The notes: generated from the sequence alone by a model not told the origin. Shown: positions 8,902-18,168, counted from the first letter of the stretch. The stretch: DNA of 64,000 nt from Salinisphaera sp. Q1T1-3 (GCF_003602005.1 NZ_QZWD01000015.1:1-64000); one strand, 5' to 3'. Made by a program: numbers and translations.

Positions 8902-8941
8902 CGTCGGTCCGAATCGACGGTTTCGACGCCGAGCGTCGAGA

Positions 8942-10837
8942 TCAGTTCGTCGTCTGGATCGCCTCGAGCAGCCGGGCCGCGTCAGGCGTGCCGATGCCCG
9001 TTGCGGGGTCGTAGCCGGTGCGGCTCTGCCAGAACCAGTTGCTGCCGGCGGTCACATCCCGGAAGGGGCTGTTCGTCGCGTAGCCGGTGTCACGCAGTGC
9101 CCGATAGAGGATCGGGTTGAGAAGGCCCAGGCGAGCCTCGGTGGCCTGATTGAACAAGGCTGCCATCCCGGCCAACTGCGGCGCCACATAACTGGTGCCC
9201 CCGCCACCGCTGGTCATGCCGCCGTCGAGGGTCACGTACGCGGTGTAACCCGTATAGGGATCGGCGTTCATCGAGATATCCGGTACATTGCGTCCGGCGA
9301 ATCCACCGGGCAAGGCGCCGTAGAAGATCAGACTGTCGAAGTCGACCAGTGCCTGGTTGTAAGGCGTCTTGCGGATACCGTCCACGCCCTGTTGATAGAA
9401 CGGCACGGGAAACAGGCTGCTCACGCCGCCACCGCCGCCTTCAGGAAAGATGCCGAAGTCTGCCGGTGTGGCCGCGCCGCATAACTGCGAAAGTGCCGAG
9501 AAGTAGGACAGCGACCAGGCCTGCTCGGCATTCACCCGAACCGGTACGACATCGCCGGGGTTGCGAGCACAGCGATAGCGGGCGCTGAACGGCAGCGTCG
9601 TGCCCCCGGCGGCGGTCACATAGGGTGAGGCGGCCGGCAGGTCGACGGAGGCCACCTTGGCGATCGTCGGATAGGCCAGAGACGGATTGCGCTGGTCGTT
9701 GACGTCGTAACCGCCGGCATCGCCGGCCGCGACGAAGGTGGAAATGCCCTGGGCCGCGGCTTCCATCAACAGTTGGTTCAGAGCCTGTGCCGAGGCATCG
9801 GCGCCGGTGCCGAAAACCGAGGGCAGGGAGCCGACTTCGCTGATACCCCAGCTATAGGACAGCACATCGACGTCGTTGTCCGAGACGATCCGGTTGAACA
9901 GAGCCAGCTCGCCACTGTCCGTGTTCGGGGCGACGTATACACGGATATCCGCCTGCGGCGCCAGCCCACCCGACTGCTCCACGTCCAGCGTGGTTTCGCC
10001 GGTACCGGCGTCATCACCGTACTCGCCGCCACCGGCGACCGCGATCTGTGTGATGCGATCCGGCTTGGTTTCCAGCCCGATGCGCTGCCAATAGGTTTCG
10101 GCATCCGAGGGCAGAAAGCTCGCATAGGTGGCGATGCCGATGGTCACGCCCTCGCCTCGCAGGCCCTGCCGGTACAACGGCGCGACGTTATACAGCCGGG
10201 CGACGTCCTGGACCGTCAGCTCGCCCGGCTCGTTCGACGTGTCCAGGTCTGCCCGAAAGCGCCCGCCCCGGCCCTCGACGTGTGCTGCATGACGAACGTC
10301 GGTTGCCATCGAGCGGGCGTGACGTTGATTGCTCAGCCCGGCCACAGCCAGCACATGACTGTCGCTGAAGGCGGCCGGCAGCGACGGCGCCCGAGCCGGC
10401 TTGTAGAACGGCATCGATGGGCTGTCCGTATCCGGCGCGGCATAGTTGGCGATCTCGACATTGAAGGCTTGTTCGACGCTGGCGGCCGGTCCCGAGAACT
10501 GAACCGCCAGCCCGTTCTCGTACCGTTTGGTCACGGTGAGCCCGTTGGCCCGGGCATAGTCGATGACACGGGCGATGTCCTGTGCTGTCGCGCCAAAGCG
10601 CTGGCGGAAATCGGTGGTGCTCAGAAAGTGATGATAGTGCGGCCCCGGCGTCGAGACCTCGCGGACGAATCGTGCCAGGCCAGCCTCATCCCGGGCCTGG
10701 AATAGCACGGTCGTGCTGATCGCTTGATCGGCAGCCACGGGGCCGATCCGCTCAGCATCGGCAAATGCCGAAACCGATGTGCAGGCCACTATTGCCGCAA
10801 CGAGTACCCGCGATCCCCTGATTGTGGTCGATAGCAT
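8942..10837 (-). CDS. Secreted S53 family peptidase (sedolisin / pro-kumamolisin)
   Basis: A 631-residue exported serine-carboxyl endopeptidase. ATG 10837 follows a strong AGGGGGA ribosome site and gives a classical signal peptide (SRVLVAAIVACTSVSAFADA). Then comes a pro-domain (about residues 35-170: PGPHYHHFLSTTDFRQRFG, the propeptide activation fold) and the catalytic domain. Catalytic residues are visible as Glu281 and Asp285 (ETTLDVEQ), Asp373 in the oxyanion loop (AAGDAGG) and Ser549 in GGGGTSYVAP. The family is typically acid-active and self-activating. It has no linked partner and is read away from an AT-rich upstream region. No C-terminal sorting signal was seen. Confidence 0.92.
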   Translation of the reverse strand: MLSTTIRGSRVLVAAIVACTSVSAFADAERIGPVAADQAISTTVLFQARDEAGLARFVREVSTPGPHYHHFLSTTDFRQRFGATAQDIARVIDYARANGLTVTKRYENGLAVQFSGPAASVEQAFNVEIANYAAPDTDSPSMPFYKPARAPSLPAAFSDSHVLAVAGLSNQRHARSMATDVRHAAHVEGRGGRFRADLDTSNEPGELTVQDVARLYNVAPLYRQGLRGEGVTIGIATYASFLPSDAETYWQRIGLETKPDRITQIAVAGGGEYGDDAGTGETTLDVEQSGGLAPQADIRVYVAPNTDSGELALFNRIVSDNDVDVLSYSWGISEVGSLPSVFGTGADASAQALNQLLMEAAAQGISTFVAAGDAGGYDVNDQRNPSLAYPTIAKVASVDLPAASPYVTAAGGTTLPFSARYRCARNPGDVVPVRVNAEQAWSLSYFSALSQLCGAATPADFGIFPEGGGGGVSSLFPVPFYQQGVDGIRKTPYNQALVDFDSLIFYGALPGGFAGRNVPDISMNADPYTGYTAYVTLDGGMTSGGGGTSYVAPQLAGMAALFNQATEARLGLLNPILYRALRDTGYATNSPFRDVTAGSNWFWQSRTGYDPATGIGTPDAARLLEAIQTTN

Positions 10838-11360
10838 GTGTTCCCCCTGAGAACGTTGATGAAAACCGTGGCTGATCCACGATTCCACAGGACGGTGGCA
10901 AGAATCGCTCCATTCCGGCTGCCGAGCCGCCTGTAATTCACCTGGGCCGCTGGTCTTGGTGTTGATCCTGAATACAAGTCTTTTGTCATCAGTGGTTTTC
11001 CTTCGCGACGCGCCTCGGTGCCCTGTTCCTGGCGTGGCTTGTCTCGACGATCTGCTCGCAATAGCCACCGAGGCTGCCTCTTTTTGAGGCGCTAATCTGT
11101 ATCATGTGGCAGATATGGGGCATTCTGTTGCAAGTTTGATAATTTTTAATATGTAATAATTTCCGACGGTCGAATTTACGGCATGGATACCGCTCTGATC
11201 GTAAGATTTTGATTCCGCTTCGACTCGTGATGGATGAAATGTTTTTCACTCGGTCTGGCCTGTCAGAATAATCGACAGATGGGGCTTGATCGGGCTTTTT
11301 TTGCACCAGGGAAGTGCTTTTCTTTTTCGGCTCTTCGAAGTCACTGATTCATGGCGCTTC
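10838..11360. other. AT-rich intergenic region between divergent secreted-protein genes
   Basis: About 520 bp that is clearly poorer in GC than its surroundings, especially 11090-11340, with a TTTTTAATATGTAATAATTT stretch near 11145. It separates the minus-strand sedolisin from the plus-strand PEP-CTERM gene. An ORF of 105 codons crosses it on the minus strand, but its codon use (AT-rich third positions, many Ile, Arg, Ser, Lys) is unlike the neighbouring genes, so it is not called. Promoters for the sedolisin are expected here. Confidence 0.5.
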
Positions 11361-11375
11361 TGGCACCGGTATTGC
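11361..11375 (+). promoter_or_regulatory. Sigma-54 (RpoN) type promoter for the PEP-CTERM gene
   Basis: TGGCACCGGTATTGC matches the sigma-54 consensus TGGCAC-N5-TTGC with exactly ten bases between the invariant GG and GC. It lies 88 bp before ATG 11463, in the sense orientation. PEP-CTERM genes in several proteobacteria are known to be driven by RpoN with the PrsK/PrsR two-component pair, so the location is functionally sensible. Confidence 0.65.
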
Positions 11376-11462
11376 GTTCCGTAGGCACAGGGGGTGTCGC
11401 GGCGATCGTGTGCGATCGATCGGCTTCGATGCCGTTTTAACGTCGGGAGAGGTCAGGGATTC

Positions 11463-12227
11463 ATGGATATGAAACGATCGGTACATTGGAAAACCATCGG
11501 CATCGGCATACTGTTGGGGCTGGGGGCTCTGATGGCGGACACGGCATCGGCGAGCTTTCTCGCTTTCGGTCAGTCGGATCAGGTGGCACAGCGGGGGCAG
11601 CTGACGTACGGCGGTGGGTCGCGGCCGTTGTTCGGTTCGCTGATCGGGTTCGACAGCATCACTCTGGAAGGTGCCGATGCGCCCGACGGGCACGCCGATT
11701 CACTGGCCTGCTTCGGCTGTGCGCTGACGTTCAACACTGGCTTTCGGCGCGACGCCAGCTCCGGGACATGGGATTTCGACGCGCTGGGCAGTAATTTCCA
11801 GATCACCGGGGACGCGTATGCCACCGGGGCCGATGGGACACTGGCCGATACACCGATCGCCTCCGGCGTACTGTGGTCGAGCGTGTTCGACGGGCCGCAA
11901 CAGCTGGCACTGAGTGGTACCGGCTTCGGTGATGACGTGCGCTTCACCGGCAGCGGGTCGGGACAGCAGGACAGTGAACTGCTGAACTACTTCGGCTTGG
12001 GCGACGATCTGGACGCCATGTTCGAAACCTTTCTCTCGGGCACGATCGGCGGCCTGACCGACAACGGCGGATTCCTGGCGCTCGTCGATGGGGCACGCGC
12101 CCATACCGCCGTGACCAACGATGTGCCGGAGCCGGCCGGTTGGGCTGTGCTCGCACTCGGCCTCATCTTGCTGCTGATCGGCTGGCAATCCCGGCAGTCG
12201 ACAGGCCGGGCAGCCGTCGGCGGTTGA
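11463..12227 (+). CDS. PEP-CTERM sorting domain protein
   Basis: An exported protein of 254 residues. It has an N-terminal signal peptide (WKTIGIGILLGLGALMADTASA), a Gly/Ser/Asp/Thr-rich body with no catalytic motif that I recognise, and a C-terminal sorting signal made of VPEP (residues about 221-224), a hydrophobic helix (AGWAVLALGLILLLIGW) and a basic tail (QSRQSTGR). This tripartite signal is the target of the exosortase EpsH/XrtA, which implies an exopolysaccharide-linked surface or matrix role. No exosortase is in the window. ATG 11463 follows AGGTCAGGGA; ATG 11469 is a possible alternative. Confidence 0.85.
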   Translation: MDMKRSVHWKTIGIGILLGLGALMADTASASFLAFGQSDQVAQRGQLTYGGGSRPLFGSLIGFDSITLEGADAPDGHADSLACFGCALTFNTGFRRDASSGTWDFDALGSNFQITGDAYATGADGTLADTPIASGVLWSSVFDGPQQLALSGTGFGDDVRFTGSGSGQQDSELLNYFGLGDDLDAMFETFLSGTIGGLTDNGGFLALVDGARAHTAVTNDVPEPAGWAVLALGLILLLIGWQSRQSTGRAAVGG

Positions 12228-12269
12228 AAAAAATCGGGCCGGCCTGCGCTCCCGCGTCGCCGGCCCGAT
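12227..12269 (-). terminator. Rho-independent terminator of the AEC transporter gene
   Basis: On the minus strand ATCGGGCCGGC pairs with GCCGGCCCGAT across 15 bases, followed by a run of seven T. It lies 28 bp after the AEC stop codon and also touches the end of the convergent PEP-CTERM gene. Confidence 0.8.
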
Positions 12270-12296
12270 GGCCGGGCGCCGGCGGCGTCGCAGCGT

Positions 12297-13244
12297 TCAG
12301 ATCAAGCCGGCCATGCGTAGTGCAAAGACACCGAGCGTCATGGTCAGACTGGCGGCCAGGGTGGTCAACGCGACGATATTGGCCGCCAGCCGGGCGTCGC
12401 CGCCCATCGCCTCGACCATGATGAAGCTCGACGCCGCCGTCGGGCAGGCGAAGTAGAGGAACATCAGCCCGAGCTCGCGCGGGGCGAAGCCCAGCCACCA
12501 GCCGCCGGCCACCGCAAGTGTCGGAAGCACGAGCATCTTGACGACGCTGGCCGAGACCGCGATCCCGCGGGCGTCGTAGAGCGCGCGCACCGACAATGCG
12601 CCGCCGATGCAGATCAACGCGAGCGGCAGGGTCAGCTGTGCGAAATATTGGCCGGACGTCATGATCCACTGAGGCATCGGTAGCCCGGAGGCCGCCACCG
12701 CTATCGAGGCAACCGTGGCCAGAATGAGCGGATTGGTTGCCACGCCTCGCCCGATCGAGCGCCAGTCGGCGCTCTGGTCCGGCTGATACCAGGTGAGCAC
12801 GATCACCGAGAGCACGTTATAGATCAGGATGACCTCGCCGACGAGCACGCTCCCGGCGGACAGCCCGAAATTCCCGTACATGTTCTGGGCGAGGGCCAGG
12901 CCCATGATGCCGCAGTTGCCGCGAAACGCGCCCTGTGTGTAGACCCCGCGCTGGGCGATCGGTACGCGCCACAGGGCCCAGGCCCATATCGCCAGGAATG
13001 ACACCAGCGTCGCACCGCCGAAATAAGCCAGCATGCCGGGGCGCAGCGCGTCGCCGAGATCGGCACCGACGATCGAGACAAAGATCAATGCCGGCATGCT
13101 GCCCTTGAACACGATGGTCGAGGCGGCCGAGACGAAACGATCGTCGATCCAGTTCGCATGCCGCATGGCGATGCCGATGAAGACCAGCGTGAATACGGGC
13201 AGGGTGACGTCCAGCGTCTGGACGAAAATGGCGGTCAGATTCAT
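12297..13244 (-). CDS. AEC-family transporter (auxin efflux carrier type)
   Basis: Inner-membrane carrier of 315 residues with about ten hydrophobic segments arranged as two five-helix repeats; GAFRGNCGIMGLALAQNMYG and CPTAASSFIMVEAMGGD are the discontinuous-helix signatures of the AEC/BASS-like fold. Members export or import organic acids such as malate or malonate in bacteria; the substrate here is unknown. Start ATG 13244 begins at MNLTAIFVQTLDVTLPVF, the usual family N-terminus; an upstream in-frame extension to 13313 is not hydrophobic and is discarded. It is divergent from fdhD across 200 bp. Confidence 0.85.
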   Translation of the reverse strand: MNLTAIFVQTLDVTLPVFTLVFIGIAMRHANWIDDRFVSAASTIVFKGSMPALIFVSIVGADLGDALRPGMLAYFGGATLVSFLAIWAWALWRVPIAQRGVYTQGAFRGNCGIMGLALAQNMYGNFGLSAGSVLVGEVILIYNVLSVIVLTWYQPDQSADWRSIGRGVATNPLILATVASIAVAASGLPMPQWIMTSGQYFAQLTLPLALICIGGALSVRALYDARGIAVSASVVKMLVLPTLAVAGGWWLGFAPRELGLMFLYFACPTAASSFIMVEAMGGDARLAANIVALTTLAASLTMTLGVFALRMAGLI

Positions 13245-13444
13245 GCAATGCCCGTGGCGATGAATGAGGTCCGCGGGCCGGTCGGGTGAGCCGCAGGGCG
13301 TGCGTCGCGGCATGTCGCTGCCCGGAGCAGCGACGGCGCGGCACCGGCCGAATCTGGACGCGGAGCCGAAATTATAGACGCCTGCCGAAAGGCGATACAG
13401 GTCGGTCGGGCATCGTCCCGGCCACTCGCGATATGCTTGCGGCC

Positions 13445-14299
13445 ATGTCCGAGCCCGATGTCACACCGCCCCCGAGCGCTGCCGATGCCGCGGATGCGCC
13501 GCGGCGTACGGTCGCCATACAGGTCTATCGCGACGGGAGTTTCCACGCCGCCGACGATACGCTCGCGGTTGAACGGGCACTCGAGATCCACATCGCCGGT
13601 GCGGCGCCCTTGATCACGATGCGCACGCCAGGCGATGACACAGCGCTTGCCGCCGGCCTGCTGCACGCCGAGGGAGTGGTCCAGACCGGCGATGACATCG
13701 TCTATCTCAAGCATGCGCCCGAAAGCGGCGATGTCGTGCGGGTGATGCTGCGGCCGGCGGCCCGCGAGCGGCTCGGGCGCATGGCGCGCAGCACCGTGGC
13801 CACGAGCGCCTGCGGCGTCTGTGGCAAGCCGAGCTTCACGCCGATCACCCCCGACGAATCGTGGTCGTCGGCGAGTCAGGCCGCACCGCTTGAGCCCGCC
13901 ACGCTGTTGTCCCTGCCGCCGACGCTGCAGCGCGCCCAGCGCGTCTTCGCCTCGACCGGCGGACTGCATGCCGCCGGTCTTTTCGACTCGACCGGCACAC
14001 TGCTCGATGTCGCCGAGGATATCGGCCGTCACAATGCGCTCGACAAGCTCGTCGGTCGCGCTCTGCGCGCAGATGCATTGCCGCTGTCCGATCGGATCCT
14101 GTTGTTGTCCAGTCGCGCCAGCTACGAGCTGTTGCAGAAGAGCGTGATGGCCGGCATTCCGATCGTCTGTGCGGTATCCGCGCCGAGTACTCATGCTGTC
14201 GACCTGGCGCGTGAATTCGATGTCACGCTGGTCGGTTTCCTGCGCGACGCACGATTCAATATCTATGCCGGCGCCCATCGGATTGCCACGAGTCTGTGA
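13445..14299 (+). CDS. fdhD: Formate dehydrogenase accessory sulfurtransferase FdhD
   Basis: FdhD carries sulfur from the cysteine desulfurase to the molybdenum centre of formate dehydrogenases, making the enzyme active. The 284-residue product has the essential CGVCGK pair (TSACGVCGKPSF), the substrate-binding VEDIGRHNALDKLVG-like stretch (here AEDIGRHNALDKLVGRAL) and SRASYELLQKSVMAGIPIV. ATG 13445 is used; ATG 13433 would add four residues and neither has a good ribosome site. It is about 6.5 kb from the YdeP/FdhF-type enzyme, its most likely client in this window. Confidence 0.93.
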   Translation: MSEPDVTPPPSAADAADAPRRTVAIQVYRDGSFHAADDTLAVERALEIHIAGAAPLITMRTPGDDTALAAGLLHAEGVVQTGDDIVYLKHAPESGDVVRVMLRPAARERLGRMARSTVATSACGVCGKPSFTPITPDESWSSASQAAPLEPATLLSLPPTLQRAQRVFASTGGLHAAGLFDSTGTLLDVAEDIGRHNALDKLVGRALRADALPLSDRILLLSSRASYELLQKSVMAGIPIVCAVSAPSTHAVDLAREFDVTLVGFLRDARFNIYAGAHRIATSL

Positions 14300-14421
14300 T
14301 GACGGTCGCGTTGTCCTTGGGGCGCGCTGTCGGGCCGAGTTTGGTTGTACTACCTCCCGGTTGTAAGGCCGGCACCCGGTCCCAACATTGTCCAGACAAG
14401 GCATCAATCAATCGAGTCGCC

Positions 14422-15441
14422 ATGCAGAACAATCTCGAAAGCCGCCAGTTCCGTCTCATCCGTCGGCCGAACGGCCTGCCGGCGCAGGATGACTTCGAGC
14501 TGACCACGGAAACGCTGGATGCGCCCGGCGACGGCGAAGTCGCGGTGGCCGTGGAATACATCTCGCTCGACCCTGCCATGCGGGGTTGGATGGCCGAAGG
14601 CAAGTCCTATATCGAGCCGGTTGGCATCGGCGATGTCATGCGAGCGTTTGCCGCGGGCACGGTCGTGGCTTCGCGGCATCCGGATTTCGCCGAAGGCGAC
14701 AGGGTCACCGGTCTCATGGGCGCGCAGACACATGCCGTGATGCCGGGGACACAGGTCAACAAGGTCGATGCATCCCAGCTCGATCTGCCGACCTATATCG
14801 GCGCCCTCGGCATGCCGGGCATGACCGCCTGGTTCGGCATCCTCGAAGTCGGCGAACTCGCCGAGGGGGATCGAGTGCTGGTCTCGGCGGCATCCGGCGC
14901 GGTCGGTGCACTGGTCGGCCAGATCGCCAAGAAGAAGGGCGCCACCGTGGTCGGCATTGCCGGTGGGGCCGAGAAGTGTGCTTATCTGACCGACGAACTC
15001 GGCTTCGACGGCGCCATCGACTACAAGAGCGAAGACGTCGATCGGGCGATCGCAACGCATTTCCCGGACGGTCTGGATATCTTCTTCGACAACGTCGGCG
15101 GGCAGATTCTCAACGCAGCGCTGGCCAATCTGCGAGTGGGCGCGCGTGTCGTGATCTGCGGCGCGATTTCGCAATACAACAAGACCAACGGTGTGGGTGG
15201 TGCCGAGGATGCGCCTACCAACTATCTCTCTCTGCTGGTCAATCGCGCCAAGATGGAAGGTTTCATCATTCTCGATTACATCCATCGCTACGACGAGGCC
15301 TATCCGCAGATGGCCGAATGGATCGTCTCGGGCGAGCTGGCACACAAGGAAGATATCGACGAAGGCTTTGACAACTTCGTCGAGACGCTGCGCAAGCTCT
15401 ATACCGGCGAGAACTTCGGCAAGCTGGTGCTCAAGGTCTGA
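14422..15441 (+). CDS. NADP-dependent oxidoreductase, zinc-free MDR family
   Basis: Medium-chain reductase of 339 residues related to the leukotriene B4 dehydrogenase / CurA group: NGLPAQDDFEL and EYISLDPAMRGWM at the substrate side, GMPGMTAWFGILEVGE, the nucleotide-binding VSAASGAVGALVGQIAK, FFDNVGGQILNAAL and the C-terminal YTGENFGKLVLKV. No zinc ligands are present. It reduces activated double bonds of enones or quinone-like compounds with NADPH in the cytosol; the physiological substrate is unknown. It is 122 bp downstream of fdhD and has its own upstream gap, so it may be a separate unit. Confidence 0.9.
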   Translation: MQNNLESRQFRLIRRPNGLPAQDDFELTTETLDAPGDGEVAVAVEYISLDPAMRGWMAEGKSYIEPVGIGDVMRAFAAGTVVASRHPDFAEGDRVTGLMGAQTHAVMPGTQVNKVDASQLDLPTYIGALGMPGMTAWFGILEVGELAEGDRVLVSAASGAVGALVGQIAKKKGATVVGIAGGAEKCAYLTDELGFDGAIDYKSEDVDRAIATHFPDGLDIFFDNVGGQILNAALANLRVGARVVICGAISQYNKTNGVGGAEDAPTNYLSLLVNRAKMEGFIILDYIHRYDEAYPQMAEWIVSGELAHKEDIDEGFDNFVETLRKLYTGENFGKLVLKV

Positions 15442-15462
15442 TCGGGGACGCCAGCGAACGGC

Positions 15463-15491
15463 CGACCCGGGCTGTCGCTCAGCCCGGGTCG
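15463..15491. terminator. GC-rich hairpin between convergent genes
   Basis: CGACCCGGGCT and AGCCCGGGTCG form a perfect 11-bp stem with a 7-base loop. It follows the MDR stop by 21 bp and overlaps the last codons of the convergent GFA gene. No T-run. Confidence 0.45.
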
Positions 15492-15898
15492 AACGCGTCG
15501 TGGGCCGGCAGGCCGTCCGCCATGGTCGCCCACGACGGCCGTTCGGCGCTGAAGATCCGGGATTCGATGTTGCGCGGTGGCGGCGTATCGAGCGAGCCGG
15601 CCGGAATCAGCAACGCTGTCGCGTCGCGGTTGTACCAAGGCAGCGCGCTGCCGCACGTGAGACAGAACACGCGGCTGAAATCACGCCCGTCCGCGGCGCG
15701 GAACGTGCGTCGCGCCGCCGCGCCGCGTAGCCATGCGAGGGGAGCCGGCGCACAGCGTAGATTGGCCGCTGCGACAGCACCGGTCAGTTTGCGGCACTGG
15801 GCGCACTCGCAGTAGTAGAAGGCCTCGACGACCGTGGTCACACGGTAATGCACGGCCCCGCACAGGCAGCTGCCGGCCAAGGTGTCGTGATTCGGCAT
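15479..15898 (-). CDS. GFA family protein (CENP-V/GFA zinc-binding fold)
   Basis: A 139-residue protein of the GFA/CENP-V family. Cysteine motifs in order: SCLCGAVHY, CECAQCRKLTG, and FCLTCGSALPW, the zinc-binding pattern of the fold, with the SRVFC motif preceding the last pair. Some members were named glutathione-dependent formaldehyde-activating enzymes, but most have no proven activity. A role in formaldehyde handling next to a formate-related region is tempting but not shown. Start ATG 15898 is used in preference to an extension to 15922. Confidence 0.85.
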   Translation of the reverse strand: MPNHDTLAGSCLCGAVHYRVTTVVEAFYYCECAQCRKLTGAVAAANLRCAPAPLAWLRGAAARRTFRAADGRDFSRVFCLTCGSALPWYNRDATALLIPAGSLDTPPPRNIESRIFSAERPSWATMADGLPAHDAFDPG

Positions 15899-16044
15899 CA
15901 CGGATCTCGTTTCACACGCCACGCGTCAAGCGTGCGCACCGGGCGGGGCCATGGCAAATCACATGCCGGCATCGTCGATATCGGGTGTGCAAGAGCCGAT
16001 GGTCTCCAGAATGGATTTGTCGGGTACACCGCTCTGGCGTGCGG

Positions 16045-16068
16045 CTGACAGCGGCGCGCCGCTGTCAG
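16045..16068. promoter_or_regulatory. Perfect 24-bp palindrome in the upp upstream gap
   Basis: CTGACAGCGGCGCGCCGCTGTCAG is a fully symmetrical palindrome within the 328-bp gap 15899-16226. A second inverted repeat (GGCCACG / CGTGGCC) follows at about 16122-16145. Either may be a protein-binding site or an RNA hairpin in the upp leader; no T-run follows, so it is not an obvious terminator. The rest of this gap shows no gene. Confidence 0.4.
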
Positions 16069-16226
16069 GCCATGGCCAAAGCCGATCTCTGCATGCGCTC
16101 TCGCCACGAGCGGGTCGCGCGCGGCCACGGCCAGGTGGTCGTGGCCGCAAGGATTCGATCGGCAAGGCGAGCGTAGTAGCATGAGCGCGCCGCGCGTGCC
16201 TACACAGTCGAGCTCACAGGATAGCC

Positions 16227-16859
16227 ATGGATTCTCATCTGACCGTCGTCGATCACCCGCTGATCAAGCATAAACTGACGTTGATGCGCCGCAAGAGTGC
16301 ATCGACCCAGAAATTCCGTTCCCTGCTGCGAGAGGTCGCGCATCTGCTGACCTACGAGATCACGCGTGATCTGGAGTTGACGACCGAGCAGATCGAGACG
16401 CCTCTGGAGACGATGGATGCCCCGGTGCTGGCCGGCAAGAAGCTCTGTTTCGTGTCCATCCTAAGGGCGGGCAACGGTCTGCTCGAAGGCATGGTCGAAC
16501 TCTTGCCGTCGGCGCGGGTCGGCCATATCGGCATGTATCGGGATCCGGAGACGATGGAAGCCGTCGAATACTACTGCAAGATGCCGGAGGGCCTCGACGG
16601 GCGGCCGGTGATCGTGGTCGACCCGATGCTGGCCACCGGCAATTCGGCCATCGCGGCGATCGGACATCTCAAGAAGATTGGGGCGACCAATATCCGTTTT
16701 CTGTGCCTGCTGGCCGCGCCGGAAGGCGTGGCAGCCATGAAGGCCGCGCATCCGGACGTGCCGGTATGGACAGCGGCCCTTGATAAGCGCCTGGACGACC
16801 ACGGTTATATCCGGCCGGGGCTGGGTGACGCCGGCGATCGCATGTACGGCACGAAATAA
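16227..16859 (+). CDS. upp: Uracil phosphoribosyltransferase
   Basis: Converts uracil and PRPP to UMP in pyrimidine salvage. The 210-residue protein is standard length and shows [12 protein letters not shown] at the N-terminus, [17 protein letters not shown], the PRPP loop [12 protein letters not shown] and the uracil-binding C-terminus [21 protein letters not shown]. It is followed 16 bp later by a uracil permease, so the two form an uptake-and-salvage operon. Confidence 0.97.
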   Translation: MDSHLTVVDHPLIKHKLTLMRRKSASTQKFRSLLREVAHLLTYEITRDLELTTEQIETPLETMDAPVLAGKKLCFVSILRAGNGLLEGMVELLPSARVGHIGMYRDPETMEAVEYYCKMPEGLDGRPVIVVDPMLATGNSAIAAIGHLKKIGATNIRFLCLLAAPEGVAAMKAAHPDVPVWTAALDKRLDDHGYIRPGLGDAGDRMYGTK

Positions 16860-16875
16860 CCGACGAGGCACGATC

Positions 16876-18168
16876 GTGAGCCAGACCATCGGAGGCGTGG
16901 CACGCGCGCAGGATTACGTCTTTCGCCTGCGGGACAGCCTGCTCGGCGCGCAGATGCTGTGCGTGGCCTTCGGCTCGCTCGTGCTCGTGCCGTTGCTGAC
17001 CGGGCTCGATCCCAATGTGGCGTTGTTCACGGCCGGCATCGGCACGTTGATCTTCCAGGTCGTGACCGGCGGCCGGGTGCCCGTGTTTCTGGCCTCGTCC
17101 TTCGCCTTCATCGCGCCCATCATCTACGGGGTGGCGCACTGGGGCGTCGCGGCCACGCTCGGTGGCCTGATCGCGGCCGGCGGGGTCTATATCGCGATCG
17201 CGGCGCTCATCGCCTGGCGCGGGGTGGGGTTCGTCACGCGTTTGTTGCCGCCCGTAGTCACCGGGCCGGTGATCATGGTCATCGGCCTCGTGCTGGCGCC
17301 GGTGGCGATCAATCTGGCCACCGGCCTCGACAGCAGTGGCGACAACCAGCTCGTCGCCCGCGCGCCGGCGCTTTTCGTGGCCGGCGTGGCACTTGCGACC
17401 ACGCTGGCGGTTTCGTTGCTCGGGCGAGGATTCTTCCGGCTGTTGCCGATCATATTCGGCGTGGCTGCCGGCTATCTGACGAGCCTGGCGTTCGGTCTCG
17501 TGGATTTCTCTTCGGTACGACAGGCGCCCTGGTTCGCCATGCCGACGTTCGTCGCGCCGGCCTTCAACTGGCAGGCGATCGCTTTCATGCTGCCGGTGAC
17601 GATCGCCCCCGCCATCGAGCATTTCGGCGACATCGTGGCGATTCGCTCGGTCACCGGCCGTGACTATCTCGTCGACCCCGGCATTCACCGCACGATGCTC
17701 GGTGACGGTCTGGCGACGGGGCTTGCCGGTGCCTTGGGGGGCCCGCCGTGCACCACGTATTCCGAGGTCACCGGTGCGGTCACGCTGACCGGCGCGACCA
17801 ATCCGGCATTGATGACCTGGGCGGCACTGTTCGCGATCGCGTTCTCGTTCGTCGGCAAGCTTGGCGCGTTTCTCGCGGCCATTCCCACGCCGGTCATGGG
17901 CGGCATTATCGTGCTGCTGTTCGGTGCGATCGTGGTCGTGGGCATGAATACCCTGGTGGAATCCGGCGAAGATCTGACCACGCCACGCAATCTGGCGATC
18001 GTCGGGCTGATCCTCATCTGCGGTATCGGCGGTCTGCATCTATCGGCCGGGCGTTTCGAGCTCCAGGGCATCGCGCTGGCCGGCGTGCTCGGTGTGATGC
18101 TGAATCTCGTTCTGCCGGGCGGTTCGGCGCAAGAGAAAAAAAATCGGGACCCGCAGGCCCACGAGTGA
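16876..18168 (+). CDS. uraA: Uracil permease, NCS2 family
   Basis: Proton-coupled uracil/xanthine-type permease of the inner membrane, 430 residues with about 14 hydrophobic spans. Family signs are FRLRDSLLGAQMLCVAFGSLVLVPLLTG at the start, PVIMVIGLVLAPVAINLA (as GPVIMVIGLVLAP), APAIEHFGDIVAI with the conserved Glu-His, and LGGPPCTTYSEVTGAV. GTG 16876 with upstream GAGG is the start; the ORF can be extended upstream only within upp. Coupled to upp by a 16-bp gap, which supports uracil as substrate. Confidence 0.93.
   Translation: MSQTIGGVARAQDYVFRLRDSLLGAQMLCVAFGSLVLVPLLTGLDPNVALFTAGIGTLIFQVVTGGRVPVFLASSFAFIAPIIYGVAHWGVAATLGGLIAAGGVYIAIAALIAWRGVGFVTRLLPPVVTGPVIMVIGLVLAPVAINLATGLDSSGDNQLVARAPALFVAGVALATTLAVSLLGRGFFRLLPIIFGVAAGYLTSLAFGLVDFSSVRQAPWFAMPTFVAPAFNWQAIAFMLPVTIAPAIEHFGDIVAIRSVTGRDYLVDPGIHRTMLGDGLATGLAGALGGPPCTTYSEVTGAVTLTGATNPALMTWAALFAIAFSFVGKLGAFLAAIPTPVMGGIIVLLFGAIVVVGMNTLVESGEDLTTPRNLAIVGLILICGIGGLHLSAGRFELQGIALAGVLGVMLNLVLPGGSAQEKKNRDPQAHE

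Noticed and set aside
10989-11306. Minus-strand 105-codon ORF upstream of the sedolisin gene
   Set aside because: AT-rich codon use unlike the neighbours, no ribosome site and no family resemblance; more likely intergenic.
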